In this document: in pieces, positions 16,770-26,598 of the stretch
Position numbering within the stretch: position 1 is the stretch's first letter
Layout of the letters: each line of letters begins with the position of its first letter
NCBI RefSeq assembly: GCF_042654525.1
Contig: NZ_JBHSGP010000004.1
Coordinates: 186,001 to 250,000, forward strand
DNA length: 64,000 nt
Direction of reading: 5' to 3'
DNA from: Geojedonia litorea
GTDB taxonomy: Bacteria; Bacteroidota; Bacteroidia; Flavobacteriales; Flavobacteriaceae
Made by a program: the position numbers and the translations under genes
The notes under the pieces: generated by a model
What the model was told of the DNA's origin: nothing
The model's input: only the letters and a program-made list of their open reading frames with translations
Database searches by the model: none

Positions 16770-19670
16770 TTGATTTATATTTATGTTATAATTATTCCTA
16801 TTACAGTTTGCTTTATTAATTTGTATACTTGTATTGTAATATCAATAAGTCCTAATTTGTTACATCAACTAAAATATAGCCTTATTTTTCTTTTTTTGAG
16901 TATTTCATTGGTGAATGCACAAGAATTACCACCTATTCAGGTGTTTACTCCTAGTATGTATAACGGTGAGAATCAAAATTGGGGTATTTCTCAATCTTCA
17001 AACAAATATATCTACGTCGCTAACAATAAAGGCTTATTAGAATTTAACGGTGCTTATTGGAAACGCTATCCATCTCCAAATGAATCTATAATAAGATCGG
17101 TAAAGGTTATAAATGATTTAATCTATATTGGTTTGCATAATGAATTTGGCTATTGGAAGCCTAATGCGTTTGGAAGTTTAGAATATGTTTCACTTTCAAA
17201 AGAATTAGGAATAGAGTTTTTAGTTGATGAAGAATTTTGGAATATTGTAGACATTGATCATTATATTTTATTTCAGTCTTTAAACAATTTATATATCTAT
17301 GATACCGTATTAAAAGAGTTTAAAATAATAAGATCTAAAACCTATCTCCCAAAAATGTTTAAGGTCGATGGCAGTATCTATTTTCAGAAAATGAATGATG
17401 GTATTTATAAAATAGAAAATGGAGAAGAAGTCCTGATTTCAAATGACGCCATTGTCCAAGATAATATTGTGGTTAATGCCTACAGTCATGACAACAAATT
17501 ATTATTTCAAACTCAAAGTAAAGGATTTTATTATTTGATTGATGGTAAAATGCATATATGGGATATATCAGCCAATGCATTCTTAAATCAAATAAGTATA
17601 TATAGTAGTATTAAATTACGCGATAACAGTTTCGCTTTAGGAACAATTTCTAAAGGACTTGTTTACTTATCCGAAAAAGGAGATTTAATTTATGAAATTA
17701 ATCAATCAAAAGGTGTAAGTAACAACACTGTTTTATCTCTTTTTGAAGATGAAGAACGGAATATTTGGTTAGGATTGGATAATGGTATTAATTGTATAAA
17801 TATGGCCTCTCCGTATAAGGTATTTAATGATGCTGATGGTAATTTGGGTACGATTTATGCTTCTGCGGTTTACGATGATTTTCTATATTTAGGAACTAAT
17901 CAAGGCCTTTTTTATAAGGCATATAACACTAATGATTCTTTTAAATTAATACAAGAAACCAGAGGTCAAGTTTGGTGTCTGCAAGAATATGATAACACCT
18001 TGTTTTGTGGTCATAATAATGGGACCTATGTTGTAAAAAGAGATAAAGTAGAACTCATTTGTGATATTGATGGAACTTGGAGCATTCGATCTATTCCACA
18101 AAGCAATAAAGATTTATTAATTCAAGGGAATTATAATGGACTTTATGTTCTAGAAAAAAATGAGGGCAAATGGTCCTTTAGAAATAAAATACAAGGCTTT
18201 GATATTTCAGCAAGACATTTTGAATTCCTAAATTATCACGAAGTTTTTGTGAGTCATGAGTATAAAGGTCTTTTTAAGGTAACACTTAATGATTCCTATG
18301 TGAAAGCCATTAAAATTGAAACAGAAACATCGGTAGATAAGGGTTCAAATTCTAGTGTTTTAAAATATGATAACGCCATCCTGTATGCTTATAAAGAGGG
18401 CGTTTATAGATATGATAAAATAAGTCGAAAGTTTATTAACGACACACTTTTGAGTAAGGTTTTTGATGAAGAAAGTTACAATTCGGGTAAATTAATTGCA
18501 GATCAAGACACTAAAATACTTTGGGGATTTTCAAAAAAAGGTCTGACTTTTGTGTCGCCAGGAGAGCTTACCAATACCCCAAAATTGAATACTATTTCGT
18601 TTCCGTATAGCTTAAGAAAGGGCGTGACTGGGTACGAATCCATTTCTAATTTAGGGAACAATGAATTTTTATTAGGGTCTTTTAATGGTTATATTATGAT
18701 TAACATGGGAAAACTGGAATCTAAAACCTATGAAATTCATATTAATTCTGTTAGAAATAATAAGTTAGGTGAAGATCCTTTACCAATAAACTTAAAGAAC
18801 TTTATTTCTTTTAAGAATAAGGAAAACAATATAGACTTTACTTATAGTATTGCTGAATTTGATAAGTATCTAGAACAAGAATATCAATACCAGTTAAAAG
18901 GATTGTACAATCATTGGAGTGAATGGTCAGATGATCCGAGTGTACAGTTTAATAACTTGCCATTTGGTGATTATGAGTTTAATGTAAGAGGACGTGTTGG
19001 GAACAGTATAACTACTAATATAGGATCTTATAAATTTAGTATCGAAAAACCTTGGCATTTATCAACTATAGCCATTATTCTCTATGTATTAGGTGTTATA
19101 CTCTTTTCATATTTTATGCATAATCTCTACAAACACTATTATGAGAAAAAGCAATTAAAGTTAATGAAAGAAACCGCAAGAGAACTTGAACTCAAAAAGT
19201 TGGAGAACAAGGAACAATTGACCCGTTTTGAAAACGAAAAACTGCAACAGGATATTGAAAGTAAAAACAGGGAGTTGGCTATTTCTACCATGAGCTTAAT
19301 AAAGAAAAATGAATTTTTAAATAGCTTAAAAACAGAACTTAAAGCAAAAAATAGTACTGGTAAAGGATTAAGTTCTGTTATAAAAATTATCGATAGAAAC
19401 CTCAATAATACTGATGACTGGAATTTGTTTCAAGAAGCCTTTAATAATGCTGATAAGGACTTTCTAAAGAAAATTAAAAGTCAACATCCGGCATTAACGC
19501 CCAACGATTTAAGACTTTGTGCGTACTTGAGGTTGAATTTATCATCTAAGGAAATCGCACCGCTCCTCAACATTTCACCTAGAAGTGTAGAAGTAAAACG
19601 CTACCGTTTAAGAAAAAAAATGAATTTAGAGCACGATGAAAGCTTAACAAATTACATCTTGGAAATTTAA
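16770..19670 (+). CDS. PUL regulator: periplasmic propeller + Y_Y_Y + TM + LuxR-type HTH
   Basis: A 966-residue membrane-spanning transcription regulator. After the signal peptide ending LVNAQELPP, residues about 55-640 form a sensor beta-propeller. A Y_Y_Y domain covers about 690-760 (FPFGDYEFNVRGR-like segment). One membrane helix lies at about 766-786, a charged coiled coil at about 790-870, and a LuxR/GerE helix-turn-helix at about 905-955 (ISPRSVEVKRYRLRKKM). There is no histidine-kinase or receiver domain. The ATG at 16770 gives two hydrophobic stretches; a TTG at 16857 would give a normal signal peptide and may be the true start. It lies directly upstream of SusC on the same strand and presumably senses beta-glucan fragments in the periplasm. 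Confidence 0.88.
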   Translation: MIYIYVIIIPITVCFINLYTCIVISISPNLLHQLKYSLIFLFLSISLVNAQELPPIQVFTPSMYNGENQNWGISQSSNKYIYVANNKGLLEFNGAYWKRYPSPNESIIRSVKVINDLIYIGLHNEFGYWKPNAFGSLEYVSLSKELGIEFLVDEEFWNIVDIDHYILFQSLNNLYIYDTVLKEFKIIRSKTYLPKMFKVDGSIYFQKMNDGIYKIENGEEVLISNDAIVQDNIVVNAYSHDNKLLFQTQSKGFYYLIDGKMHIWDISANAFLNQISIYSSIKLRDNSFALGTISKGLVYLSEKGDLIYEINQSKGVSNNTVLSLFEDEERNIWLGLDNGINCINMASPYKVFNDADGNLGTIYASAVYDDFLYLGTNQGLFYKAYNTNDSFKLIQETRGQVWCLQEYDNTLFCGHNNGTYVVKRDKVELICDIDGTWSIRSIPQSNKDLLIQGNYNGLYVLEKNEGKWSFRNKIQGFDISARHFEFLNYHEVFVSHEYKGLFKVTLNDSYVKAIKIETETSVDKGSNSSVLKYDNAILYAYKEGVYRYDKISRKFINDTLLSKVFDEESYNSGKLIADQDTKILWGFSKKGLTFVSPGELTNTPKLNTISFPYSLRKGVTGYESISNLGNNEFLLGSFNGYIMINMGKLESKTYEIHINSVRNNKLGEDPLPINLKNFISFKNKENNIDFTYSIAEFDKYLEQEYQYQLKGLYNHWSEWSDDPSVQFNNLPFGDYEFNVRGRVGNSITTNIGSYKFSIEKPWHLSTIAIILYVLGVILFSYFMHNLYKHYYEKKQLKLMKETARELELKKLENKEQLTRFENEKLQQDIESKNRELAISTMSLIKKNEFLNSLKTELKAKNSTGKGLSSVIKIIDRNLNNTDDWNLFQEAFNNADKDFLKKIKSQHPALTPNDLRLCAYLRLNLSSKEIAPLLNISPRSVEVKRYRLRKKMNLEHDESLTNYILEI

Positions 19671-19878
19671 GCCCTATACATATTATATTTTCACCTATAC
19701 ATTACCACAACATTTAGCTGTGAATGTTAAAATTTAATCCACAATTTACTTTTTACAAAAGGAGTGTTATCCTAGAGTAGCACCATGAAAATTGCGAATT
19801 CTTTAATGGAAATGCATTTTTTTTGAATTGTATACTTTTTGTAGTGCTGTATTTTAAGGTATTCTTAAAGTCGTGTTG

Positions 19879-19886
19879 TAGTTTTG
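19879..19886 (+). promoter_or_regulatory. Possible -7 element of the SusC promoter
   Basis: TAGTTTTG matches TAnnTTTG exactly and ends 19 bases before the SusC ATG. No TTG lies at the right distance upstream, which would fit a promoter that needs the PUL regulator as activator. The 235-base gap holds no other clear signal. Confidence 0.35.
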
Positions 19887-19905
19887 AATACAAAGATTTT
19901 AAGAT

Positions 19906-22900
19906 ATGACAACAAAAATTCTAGCGTTTTTAGTTTTACTCTGTTCAACATTTTCGTTTGCCCAAGATATTACTGTAAACGGTAATGTTACCGATAGAGC
20001 CAATGGAATTCCATTGCCTGGAGTAAACATTATTCTAAAGGGTACGTCTAAAGGCGCCACAACCGATTTTGATGGTAAATTCTCAATAAGTAATGTGCCA
20101 ATGAATTCTATTTTGGTGTTTTCGTATTTAGGTTACCAAACTCGAGAAGTTACTATTACAAATAGCAATACTTTGACAGTTACATTACAAGAAGATGCCG
20201 AAGCCCTTAACGAGGTAGTGGTGATTGGCTACGGTACTCAAACCAAAAAGGAAATCACAGGAGCTGTTAGTGTAGTTTCCAGTGAAACCATAGAAGCCTT
20301 AAAACCTACACGTGTTGAACAAGCACTTCAAGGGCAAGTAGCTGGTGTTAATATTACATCACAATCTGGATCTCCAGGTGGAAATACAACTATTAGTATC
20401 AGGGGTATATCAACAAATGGAGATAGTAGACCTCTAATTTTAGTTGATGGTAGTGTAATTGAAGATTTAAGTGTTATAAATCCTAGTGATATCGAATCCG
20501 TGAATGTAATCAAGGATGCAACGGCCGGTATTTATGGTGTTAGAGCAGCAAATGGTGTTGTTTTGATAACAACCAAAAATGGACGTAAAGAAATGCCTCT
20601 TACGGTAGAGTATAACGCATATGGAGGTTTCCAACAAACTACCCGTAAAATACCTGTTTTAAATGCAACAGAATATGCCGCATTGGTGAATGAAGCTTTT
20701 GCTGCTGGAGGATCAACACCGCCATTTACAGATTTATCGACACTTGGTATAGGGACAGACTGGCAGGACGAGGTTTTTGAAAATGCCCCAATATTCAATC
20801 ATTCCATCGCAATTAAAGGAGGGACAAAAAAATCGGTTTACTCATTTAGTAGTTCAATGCTGAAACAAGATGGTATTGTTGGAGGAAAAAAATCCAATTT
20901 CACCCGTTTTACTAAACGACTCAATTATAACCTCGATATTTTAGAAGGTCTTAAATTTACTTCAGGTATTACCCATACAGGTACAAGCAAGCGTAATTTA
21001 AGTGAATCGGCATTAGGTTCAGTTTTGTTTAATGCTTTAAATATGGCACCAACTTTAACTGTAAGGAATGCCAATGGTGATTTTACATTGGCTGAAGGCC
21101 TAGGAAATGAGGTTATCAATCCAATTGCACAAACTGCAGACGCCTACAATAGAACAAGAGTCGATAGGATAAGTGCCAATGCTGGTCTATCCTATAATTT
21201 TTTAGATCATTTCACTGCACAAACTAATATTCAGTATAATTACGCTGAAGTGCGAAGTAGGGTTTTTAGTCCTATAGTATTCTACGGAAGTGGTAAGGTA
21301 TTCAATAAAGATAGAAGTGAGGTATTTGAAGGACTGAGCTACTTTAAGGATTATACGTTTGATGCCTTTATTAAATACGAAAACAATATCAATGATGTTC
21401 ACAACATAAATGTCATTTTAGGAACATCAGTTTTAAAAACTACGGGAGAATTTACTGGTTTTAGAGGCTATGATATTACTGATAATAATATCATAAATGC
21501 AACAATTGAGAAAGCAAGAGATGTCGAGGACATTAACCAAGCGTTAGGACGAAATCCAACGTTTGATTCTCGCTTATTATCTTATTTAACTAGACTTCAG
21601 TACGACTATAAAGGAAAATATTTGTTGTCTGCTGTAGTACGACGTGATGGCTCTACCAAGTTTGGACCAGAAAACAAATTTGGTTATTTCCCTTCAGGCT
21701 CTATTGGATGGATTGCTTCTGATGAAAATTTTTTAAAAGATAGTAATGTCATTAACTTTTTAAAGTTTAGGGCTTCCTACGGTATTCTAGGTAACGATAG
21801 GATTGCTGATTACAGGTTTGTGTCTTTGTTGAATGGTGAAGGTACTTATGTGTTTGATGACGAATTAGTATTTGGTTCGGCAATTGGAGCTGTGGCCAAC
21901 CCAGAAATAAAATGGGAAAAACAAAAAACATTGGATATTGGTGTTGATATGAGAGTGTTGAATAACAAAGTTGATATCACAGCAGATTATTTTAAAAGAA
22001 GAACTGAAGATCTATTGGTTGTTCCACAAGTATCAGGCTTGTTGGGAGTAGGAGCGCCAGGATCTGGACCACCGGTGGTTAATGCAGGTATTGTTGAGAA
22101 CACTGGATTTGAATTTGCTATTGGATATAAAGAAAATATAAGTGACAATTTTAAATTTAGTGTCAACTATAACGTCACACTATTGGATAATGAGGTCATC
22201 GCAGTGAGTACGGATGGTGGGTTTCTACCAGGAGGTTCATTTGGTGTAGGACAGGATCCTCCATCTAGAATGGAAGCTGGTTTTCCTTTGGGCTATTTTA
22301 GAGGTTTTAAAACAGATGGCGTGTTTCAAAATCAAGCCGAAGTAGATAGTTATCCAACAATTACTAATGTAGTTCAAGCAGGAGATTTGAGATTTGTAGA
22401 CATCAATAATGACGGTGTGATCGATGATGATGATAAAACCGATATTGGTAATCCTATTCCTGATGCCACAATGGGTCTTAACTTGTCATTTGAGTTTAAA
22501 AACTTCGACTTCGCGGCCTATGCTTTTGCTTCTGTTGGAAATGAAATCGTCCGTAATTATGAGAGAAATCAAAACCTGACGAACAGAAGTATATACTTTT
22601 TAGATCGTTGGACAGGTGAAGGAACAAGCAACACCACACCTCGAGTAACTACTGGAGCTAATTCTAATGGTTTATTTTCAGATTATTTTGTAGAAGATGG
22701 ATCTTTTGTAAGACTTCAAAATGTACAATTAGGTTATACATTCAATAAACCTTCAGAAGATTCTAAAATAGACAACTTTAGAATATATGTCTCGGCCAGT
22801 AATCTTGTGACCTTAACCGAATATAGAGGTTATGATCCAACCACTTCAAGTGGCGCACCAATTGGTGGTGGAATTGACCAAGGATTTTATCCTAACCCAA

Positions 22901-22935
22901 GAACATTTTTATTAGGAGTTAACTTAAAATTTTAA
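19906..22935 (+). CDS. SusC/RagA-type TonB-dependent oligosaccharide transporter
   Basis: The 1009-residue outer-membrane protein begins with a signal peptide (residues 1-20), then the carboxypeptidase-regulatory-like domain (VTDRANGIPLPGVNIILKGT), then the TonB-box region ALNEVVVIGYGTQ, the plug with NPSDIESVNVIKDATA and YGVRAANGVVLITTK, and a 22-stranded barrel ending in LLGVNLKF with the terminal aromatic residue. It works as the energised channel under the SusD lid. Substrate, inferred from the two GH16 enzymes and GH3 downstream, is a beta-1,3-glucan such as laminarin. Ten bases separate it from the SusD gene. Confidence 0.96.
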   Translation: MTTKILAFLVLLCSTFSFAQDITVNGNVTDRANGIPLPGVNIILKGTSKGATTDFDGKFSISNVPMNSILVFSYLGYQTREVTITNSNTLTVTLQEDAEALNEVVVIGYGTQTKKEITGAVSVVSSETIEALKPTRVEQALQGQVAGVNITSQSGSPGGNTTISIRGISTNGDSRPLILVDGSVIEDLSVINPSDIESVNVIKDATAGIYGVRAANGVVLITTKNGRKEMPLTVEYNAYGGFQQTTRKIPVLNATEYAALVNEAFAAGGSTPPFTDLSTLGIGTDWQDEVFENAPIFNHSIAIKGGTKKSVYSFSSSMLKQDGIVGGKKSNFTRFTKRLNYNLDILEGLKFTSGITHTGTSKRNLSESALGSVLFNALNMAPTLTVRNANGDFTLAEGLGNEVINPIAQTADAYNRTRVDRISANAGLSYNFLDHFTAQTNIQYNYAEVRSRVFSPIVFYGSGKVFNKDRSEVFEGLSYFKDYTFDAFIKYENNINDVHNINVILGTSVLKTTGEFTGFRGYDITDNNIINATIEKARDVEDINQALGRNPTFDSRLLSYLTRLQYDYKGKYLLSAVVRRDGSTKFGPENKFGYFPSGSIGWIASDENFLKDSNVINFLKFRASYGILGNDRIADYRFVSLLNGEGTYVFDDELVFGSAIGAVANPEIKWEKQKTLDIGVDMRVLNNKVDITADYFKRRTEDLLVVPQVSGLLGVGAPGSGPPVVNAGIVENTGFEFAIGYKENISDNFKFSVNYNVTLLDNEVIAVSTDGGFLPGGSFGVGQDPPSRMEAGFPLGYFRGFKTDGVFQNQAEVDSYPTITNVVQAGDLRFVDINNDGVIDDDDKTDIGNPIPDATMGLNLSFEFKNFDFAAYAFASVGNEIVRNYERNQNLTNRSIYFLDRWTGEGTSNTTPRVTTGANSNGLFSDYFVEDGSFVRLQNVQLGYTFNKPSEDSKIDNFRIYVSASNLVTLTEYRGYDPTTSSGAPIGGGIDQGFYPNPRTFLLGVNLKF

Positions 22936-22944
22936 TTCAGTATT

Positions 22945-24435
22945 ATGAAAAAAATAAATATAAAAATCGTATTCATTTTATTACTCACTATGAGTTCATG
23001 TAGTGATGATTTTGTGAATGTTGATTCACAAGACCAAAACTCTGAAGATTTCTTTAATTCAGAAGCTGAATATCAAGATGCATTAATAGCCGCATACGAT
23101 CCATTACAGTCTACCTATTTAAATGTCATGTTAGGCGAAATTGCGTCAGATAATACTTTAGCTGGTGGAGAAAGTGCAACAGATGTACCAGGTATACAAG
23201 AAATTGACGACATGGTGCATACACCAATGAATCAGCAATTGCGAGATATATGGGGATGGATGTACGGCGGTGTTAATCGTGCAAACTTTATTTTGGAGTT
23301 TCAGGATAAAACAGATTTTGCTAACAAGAACAATGTACTTGCTCAAGCTAGGTTTTTAAGAGCTTACTATTATTTTGAATTAGTCAAATGGTTTGGCGAT
23401 GTGCCTTTAGCGGTAGATAAACGCATTCAATTTGGAGATCAATTTACAATTGATAGATCACCCAAAGCAGAAGTTTATGCGCAAATTGAGCAGGACTTGG
23501 TTTTTGCAGCGGCAAATTTGCCTTATGTTCAATCTCAAACAGGTAGAATTACTAAAGGTGCCGCTCAAGCCTTATTAGGTAAAGTCTATTTATTTCAGGA
23601 TAAATTTTCAGAATCGGCTAATGTTTTGGAGGACTTAATAAACAATGGTCCTTATGATTTAGTAACTGCCACCAGAATGGTTGAAGGGGTTGAAATATTT
23701 CCAATTTTCGAGAATGATTTTGAAAATAATATCGAATCGGTTTTTGAAATTCAATACACAGATAAAGAAGGTGCAGGATTTGGATGTTTGCAGTGTAGTG
23801 AAGGAAATGTGGCTGTTGGATTTAATGGTATTAGAAATTATACTGGACCAACATTTGAATCTGGTTTTAGCTTCAATGTTCCCACGCAAAAAGTTGTTGA
23901 TTTATTTGAAGATGGAGATGATGTTCGAAAAAATACAGCCATTTTAGATATCGACGCCTGGGCTTCGTCAACCGATGCCACTTTTTCTACAGGTTATGAA
24001 CATACAGGTTATTTTAATCGTAAATATATTTCTCGCAAAGGTGATTTAAACACTGGAGATGCCAACCTTACTAATCCTAATAATTACAGAGCCATTCGTT
24101 TTGCCGATGTGTTGTTAATGGCAGCAGAGGCTTTAAATCGAGGCTCAATTAGTGATACTAGAGCACAAACTTATTTGAACAGAGTTAGAAGACGTGCATT
24201 TGGAGATATGATGCATGATGTAACCTTAACAGGAACCAATTTAACCAATGCCATCTATCATGAGCGTCGTGTTGAATTGGTTGGAGAAGGACATCAGTTC
24301 TTCGATTTGGTTAGAACAGGTAGAGCAGCCCAAGAAATTGATGGATTTATGTCTGGAAAGCATGAAGTGTTCCCCATACCCTCTATTGAAATTCAATTGG
24401 CAGGCAGCAGATGGGCACAAAATCCGGGATATTAA
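22945..24435 (+). CDS. SusD/RagB-type glycan-binding lipoprotein
   Basis: The 496-residue lipoprotein has a lipobox around Cys19 (MSSCSDD) and acidic residues right after the cysteine, as expected for surface export. The body shows the SusD features: FLRAYYYFELVKWFGDVP in the TPR part, RFADVLLMAAEALNR, YHERRVELVGEGHQFFDLVRTG and the C-terminal FPIPSIEI. It forms the hinged lid over the SusC channel. It lies ten bases after SusC and 12 bases before the next lipoprotein gene. Confidence 0.96.
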   Translation: MKKINIKIVFILLLTMSSCSDDFVNVDSQDQNSEDFFNSEAEYQDALIAAYDPLQSTYLNVMLGEIASDNTLAGGESATDVPGIQEIDDMVHTPMNQQLRDIWGWMYGGVNRANFILEFQDKTDFANKNNVLAQARFLRAYYYFELVKWFGDVPLAVDKRIQFGDQFTIDRSPKAEVYAQIEQDLVFAAANLPYVQSQTGRITKGAAQALLGKVYLFQDKFSESANVLEDLINNGPYDLVTATRMVEGVEIFPIFENDFENNIESVFEIQYTDKEGAGFGCLQCSEGNVAVGFNGIRNYTGPTFESGFSFNVPTQKVVDLFEDGDDVRKNTAILDIDAWASSTDATFSTGYEHTGYFNRKYISRKGDLNTGDANLTNPNNYRAIRFADVLLMAAEALNRGSISDTRAQTYLNRVRRRAFGDMMHDVTLTGTNLTNAIYHERRVELVGEGHQFFDLVRTGRAAQEIDGFMSGKHEVFPIPSIEIQLAGSRWAQNPGY

Positions 24436-24447
24436 AAAAATAAAACT

Positions 24448-26586
24448 ATGAAAACAATAAAATATTTAATTACAGGATGTTTCGCAATATTGGTATTGAT
24501 AAACTGTACTACTGACGATAATAATTTGGATTATCTGAACAATGTCGAGGCACCAACAAATGTTGTGGCCATATTTAAGCCCACACAAGACAATTCTGGA
24601 CTAGTAACTATAACGCCTAATTCTGAAGGAGCTGTTTCTTATAATATTACATTTGGCGATGATACCGCTACACCTCAAAAGGTAAATCAAGGGGAAAGTG
24701 TAGATCATATTTATGAAGAAGGCACTTATACAGTAAAAATTGAAGCCGTTGGAATTACAGGATTAAAAAGTGAAGCAACTCAAAATTTGGTAGTATCCTT
24801 CAGAGCACCAGAAAATTTGGAGGTTGTTATTGAAAATGACCTCGCAATTTCAAAGCGGGTAAATGTAACTGCCAATGCCGATTTTGCTATTTCGTATGAC
24901 GTTTATTTTGGAGAAGCTGGAAACGATACTCCAGTAACAGGAAATATTGGAGATACTGTCTCATACGTATATCAAGAAGCAGGAACCTATACCATTAGAG
25001 TAGTAGCCATAGGGGCCGCTATTGAAACTACTGAATATATAGTAGATTTTGAAGTGACTGCTATTTTACAACCTTTGGCATCAGCACCAACACCACCAGC
25101 AAGAGCTGCGCAAGATGTGATATCCATATTTAGTGCAGTGTACGAGGATGAGCCAGGAACCGATTTTTTCCCGGATTGGGGTCAAGGTGCTTGCTGCGGA
25201 AGTAGTTGGACTACTTTTGACTTAAATGGTGATTTAATGCTGCAATATATTAACTTAAGTTACCAAGGAAATCAGTTTCAAACTCCTGTAGACGTTTCAG
25301 GTATGGAGTATGTACATATAGATATTTGGAATGCAGGTGATGTCGCTAGAGTTGAATTATCTTTGATCAGTCTTACTAATGGCGAAAAGCCTGTTTGGAT
25401 AGATTTGACTGCCAATGACTGGACCAGTGTTGATATCCCTATTACAGCTTGGACAGATCAGGGACTTACAGTTGCTGATATACACCAGTTAAAGTATGTT
25501 GGAGATCCGTTTTCTGGAGGTACAGTATTTATAGACAATATATATTTTTATAAACCACCAAGTGAGTTTATTGAATTCCCAATAAATTTTGAATCAAATA
25601 ATTTAACTTATACTTGGAATGGATTTGGTGCCTCTAATTTTGGTCCAATACCTGCAGCAACAGTTGCTAACCCAAACCCAATGGGAATAAATAATAGTGC
25701 AACGGTTGTAGAGATTCAAAAACCAGCAGGCGCACAAGTTTGGGCAGGGGCTTCTATGAATTTATCTGGCCCAGCAGATTTTACAGACGGGACAACTATA
25801 ACTTTAAAAGTGTGGTCGCCAAGAGCAGGAGTTCCAATATTATTTAAAATGGAAGATAAGAATTCACCACCAGATGGAAACGGAAATCCATCGGTTGTGG
25901 TTGAAGTGCAAGCTACAACAACACTCGCTAATACTTGGGAAGAACTATCATTTGACCTAACAAGTTTTGGCGCATTTAGCACATCAATAGACTATCATAA
26001 TGTGATTATATTTCCAGATTTTGGAAATGCTGGAACTGGAGAGACCTTTTACTTTGATGATATTGAAATTGCCTCTATTAATTTTCCAATTAATTTTGAA
26101 GTAAGTACACTTTCATATACATGGAATGGATTTGGAGCCTCTGATTTTGGACCAATCCCAGCAGCCACTGTTGCAAACCCAAACCCAACAGGAATAAATA
26201 ATAGTGCTACGGTTGCAGAAATTCAAAAACCAGCAGGAGCGCAAGTTTGGGCAGGTGCAGCAATGAATTTAACAGAACCTGCAGATTTTTCTAATGGAAC
26301 CACTGTAAAAATAAAAGTTTGGTCACCAAGAGCTGGAGTTCCAATCCTATTTAAAATGGAAGATAAGAATTCACCCCCTGATGGCAACGGAAATCCATCA
26401 GTAGTGGTTGAAGTACAAGCTACAACTACGCTTGCTAATGCATGGGAGGTACTATCATTTGACTTAACTAGTTTTGGTGCATTTAGTACATCTATAGAAT
26501 ATCATAATGTAATTATATTCCCAGATTTTGGAAATGGCGGAACAGGAGAGACGTTCTATTTTGATGATATCATAATAACGAATTAA
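24448..26586 (+). CDS. Surface glycan-binding-type lipoprotein with PKD-like and duplicated CBM-like domains
   Basis: A 712-residue lipoprotein (Cys20, LINC lipobox). Domains in order: two PKD-like Ig domains (about 30-115 and 120-200); a galactose-binding-like beta-sandwich at about 225-370 (GACCGSSWTTFDL, VHIDIWNAGD, VFIDNIYFYK); then two nearly identical modules of 169 residues, each starting INFE and ending FYFDDI. It sits at the SusE position of the PUL. It has no catalytic motif, so the role is capture of polysaccharide at the cell surface. The DNA duplication at 25579-26583 looks recent. Confidence 0.87.
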   Translation: MKTIKYLITGCFAILVLINCTTDDNNLDYLNNVEAPTNVVAIFKPTQDNSGLVTITPNSEGAVSYNITFGDDTATPQKVNQGESVDHIYEEGTYTVKIEAVGITGLKSEATQNLVVSFRAPENLEVVIENDLAISKRVNVTANADFAISYDVYFGEAGNDTPVTGNIGDTVSYVYQEAGTYTIRVVAIGAAIETTEYIVDFEVTAILQPLASAPTPPARAAQDVISIFSAVYEDEPGTDFFPDWGQGACCGSSWTTFDLNGDLMLQYINLSYQGNQFQTPVDVSGMEYVHIDIWNAGDVARVELSLISLTNGEKPVWIDLTANDWTSVDIPITAWTDQGLTVADIHQLKYVGDPFSGGTVFIDNIYFYKPPSEFIEFPINFESNNLTYTWNGFGASNFGPIPAATVANPNPMGINNSATVVEIQKPAGAQVWAGASMNLSGPADFTDGTTITLKVWSPRAGVPILFKMEDKNSPPDGNGNPSVVVEVQATTTLANTWEELSFDLTSFGAFSTSIDYHNVIIFPDFGNAGTGETFYFDDIEIASINFPINFEVSTLSYTWNGFGASDFGPIPAATVANPNPTGINNSATVAEIQKPAGAQVWAGAAMNLTEPADFSNGTTVKIKVWSPRAGVPILFKMEDKNSPPDGNGNPSVVVEVQATTTLANAWEVLSFDLTSFGAFSTSIEYHNVIIFPDFGNGGTGETFYFDDIIITN
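25579..26583 (+). repeat. Tandem 507-bp in-frame duplication in the binding-protein gene
   Basis: Copy A begins at 25579 and copy B at 26086, a period of exactly 507 bases (169 codons). Both encode YTWNGFGAS, EIQKPAGAQVWAGA, KVWSPRAGVPILFKMEDKNS and FSTSI segments with few substitutions, many of them silent. Confidence 0.92.
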
Positions 26587-26598
26587 AAATATTAAAAG

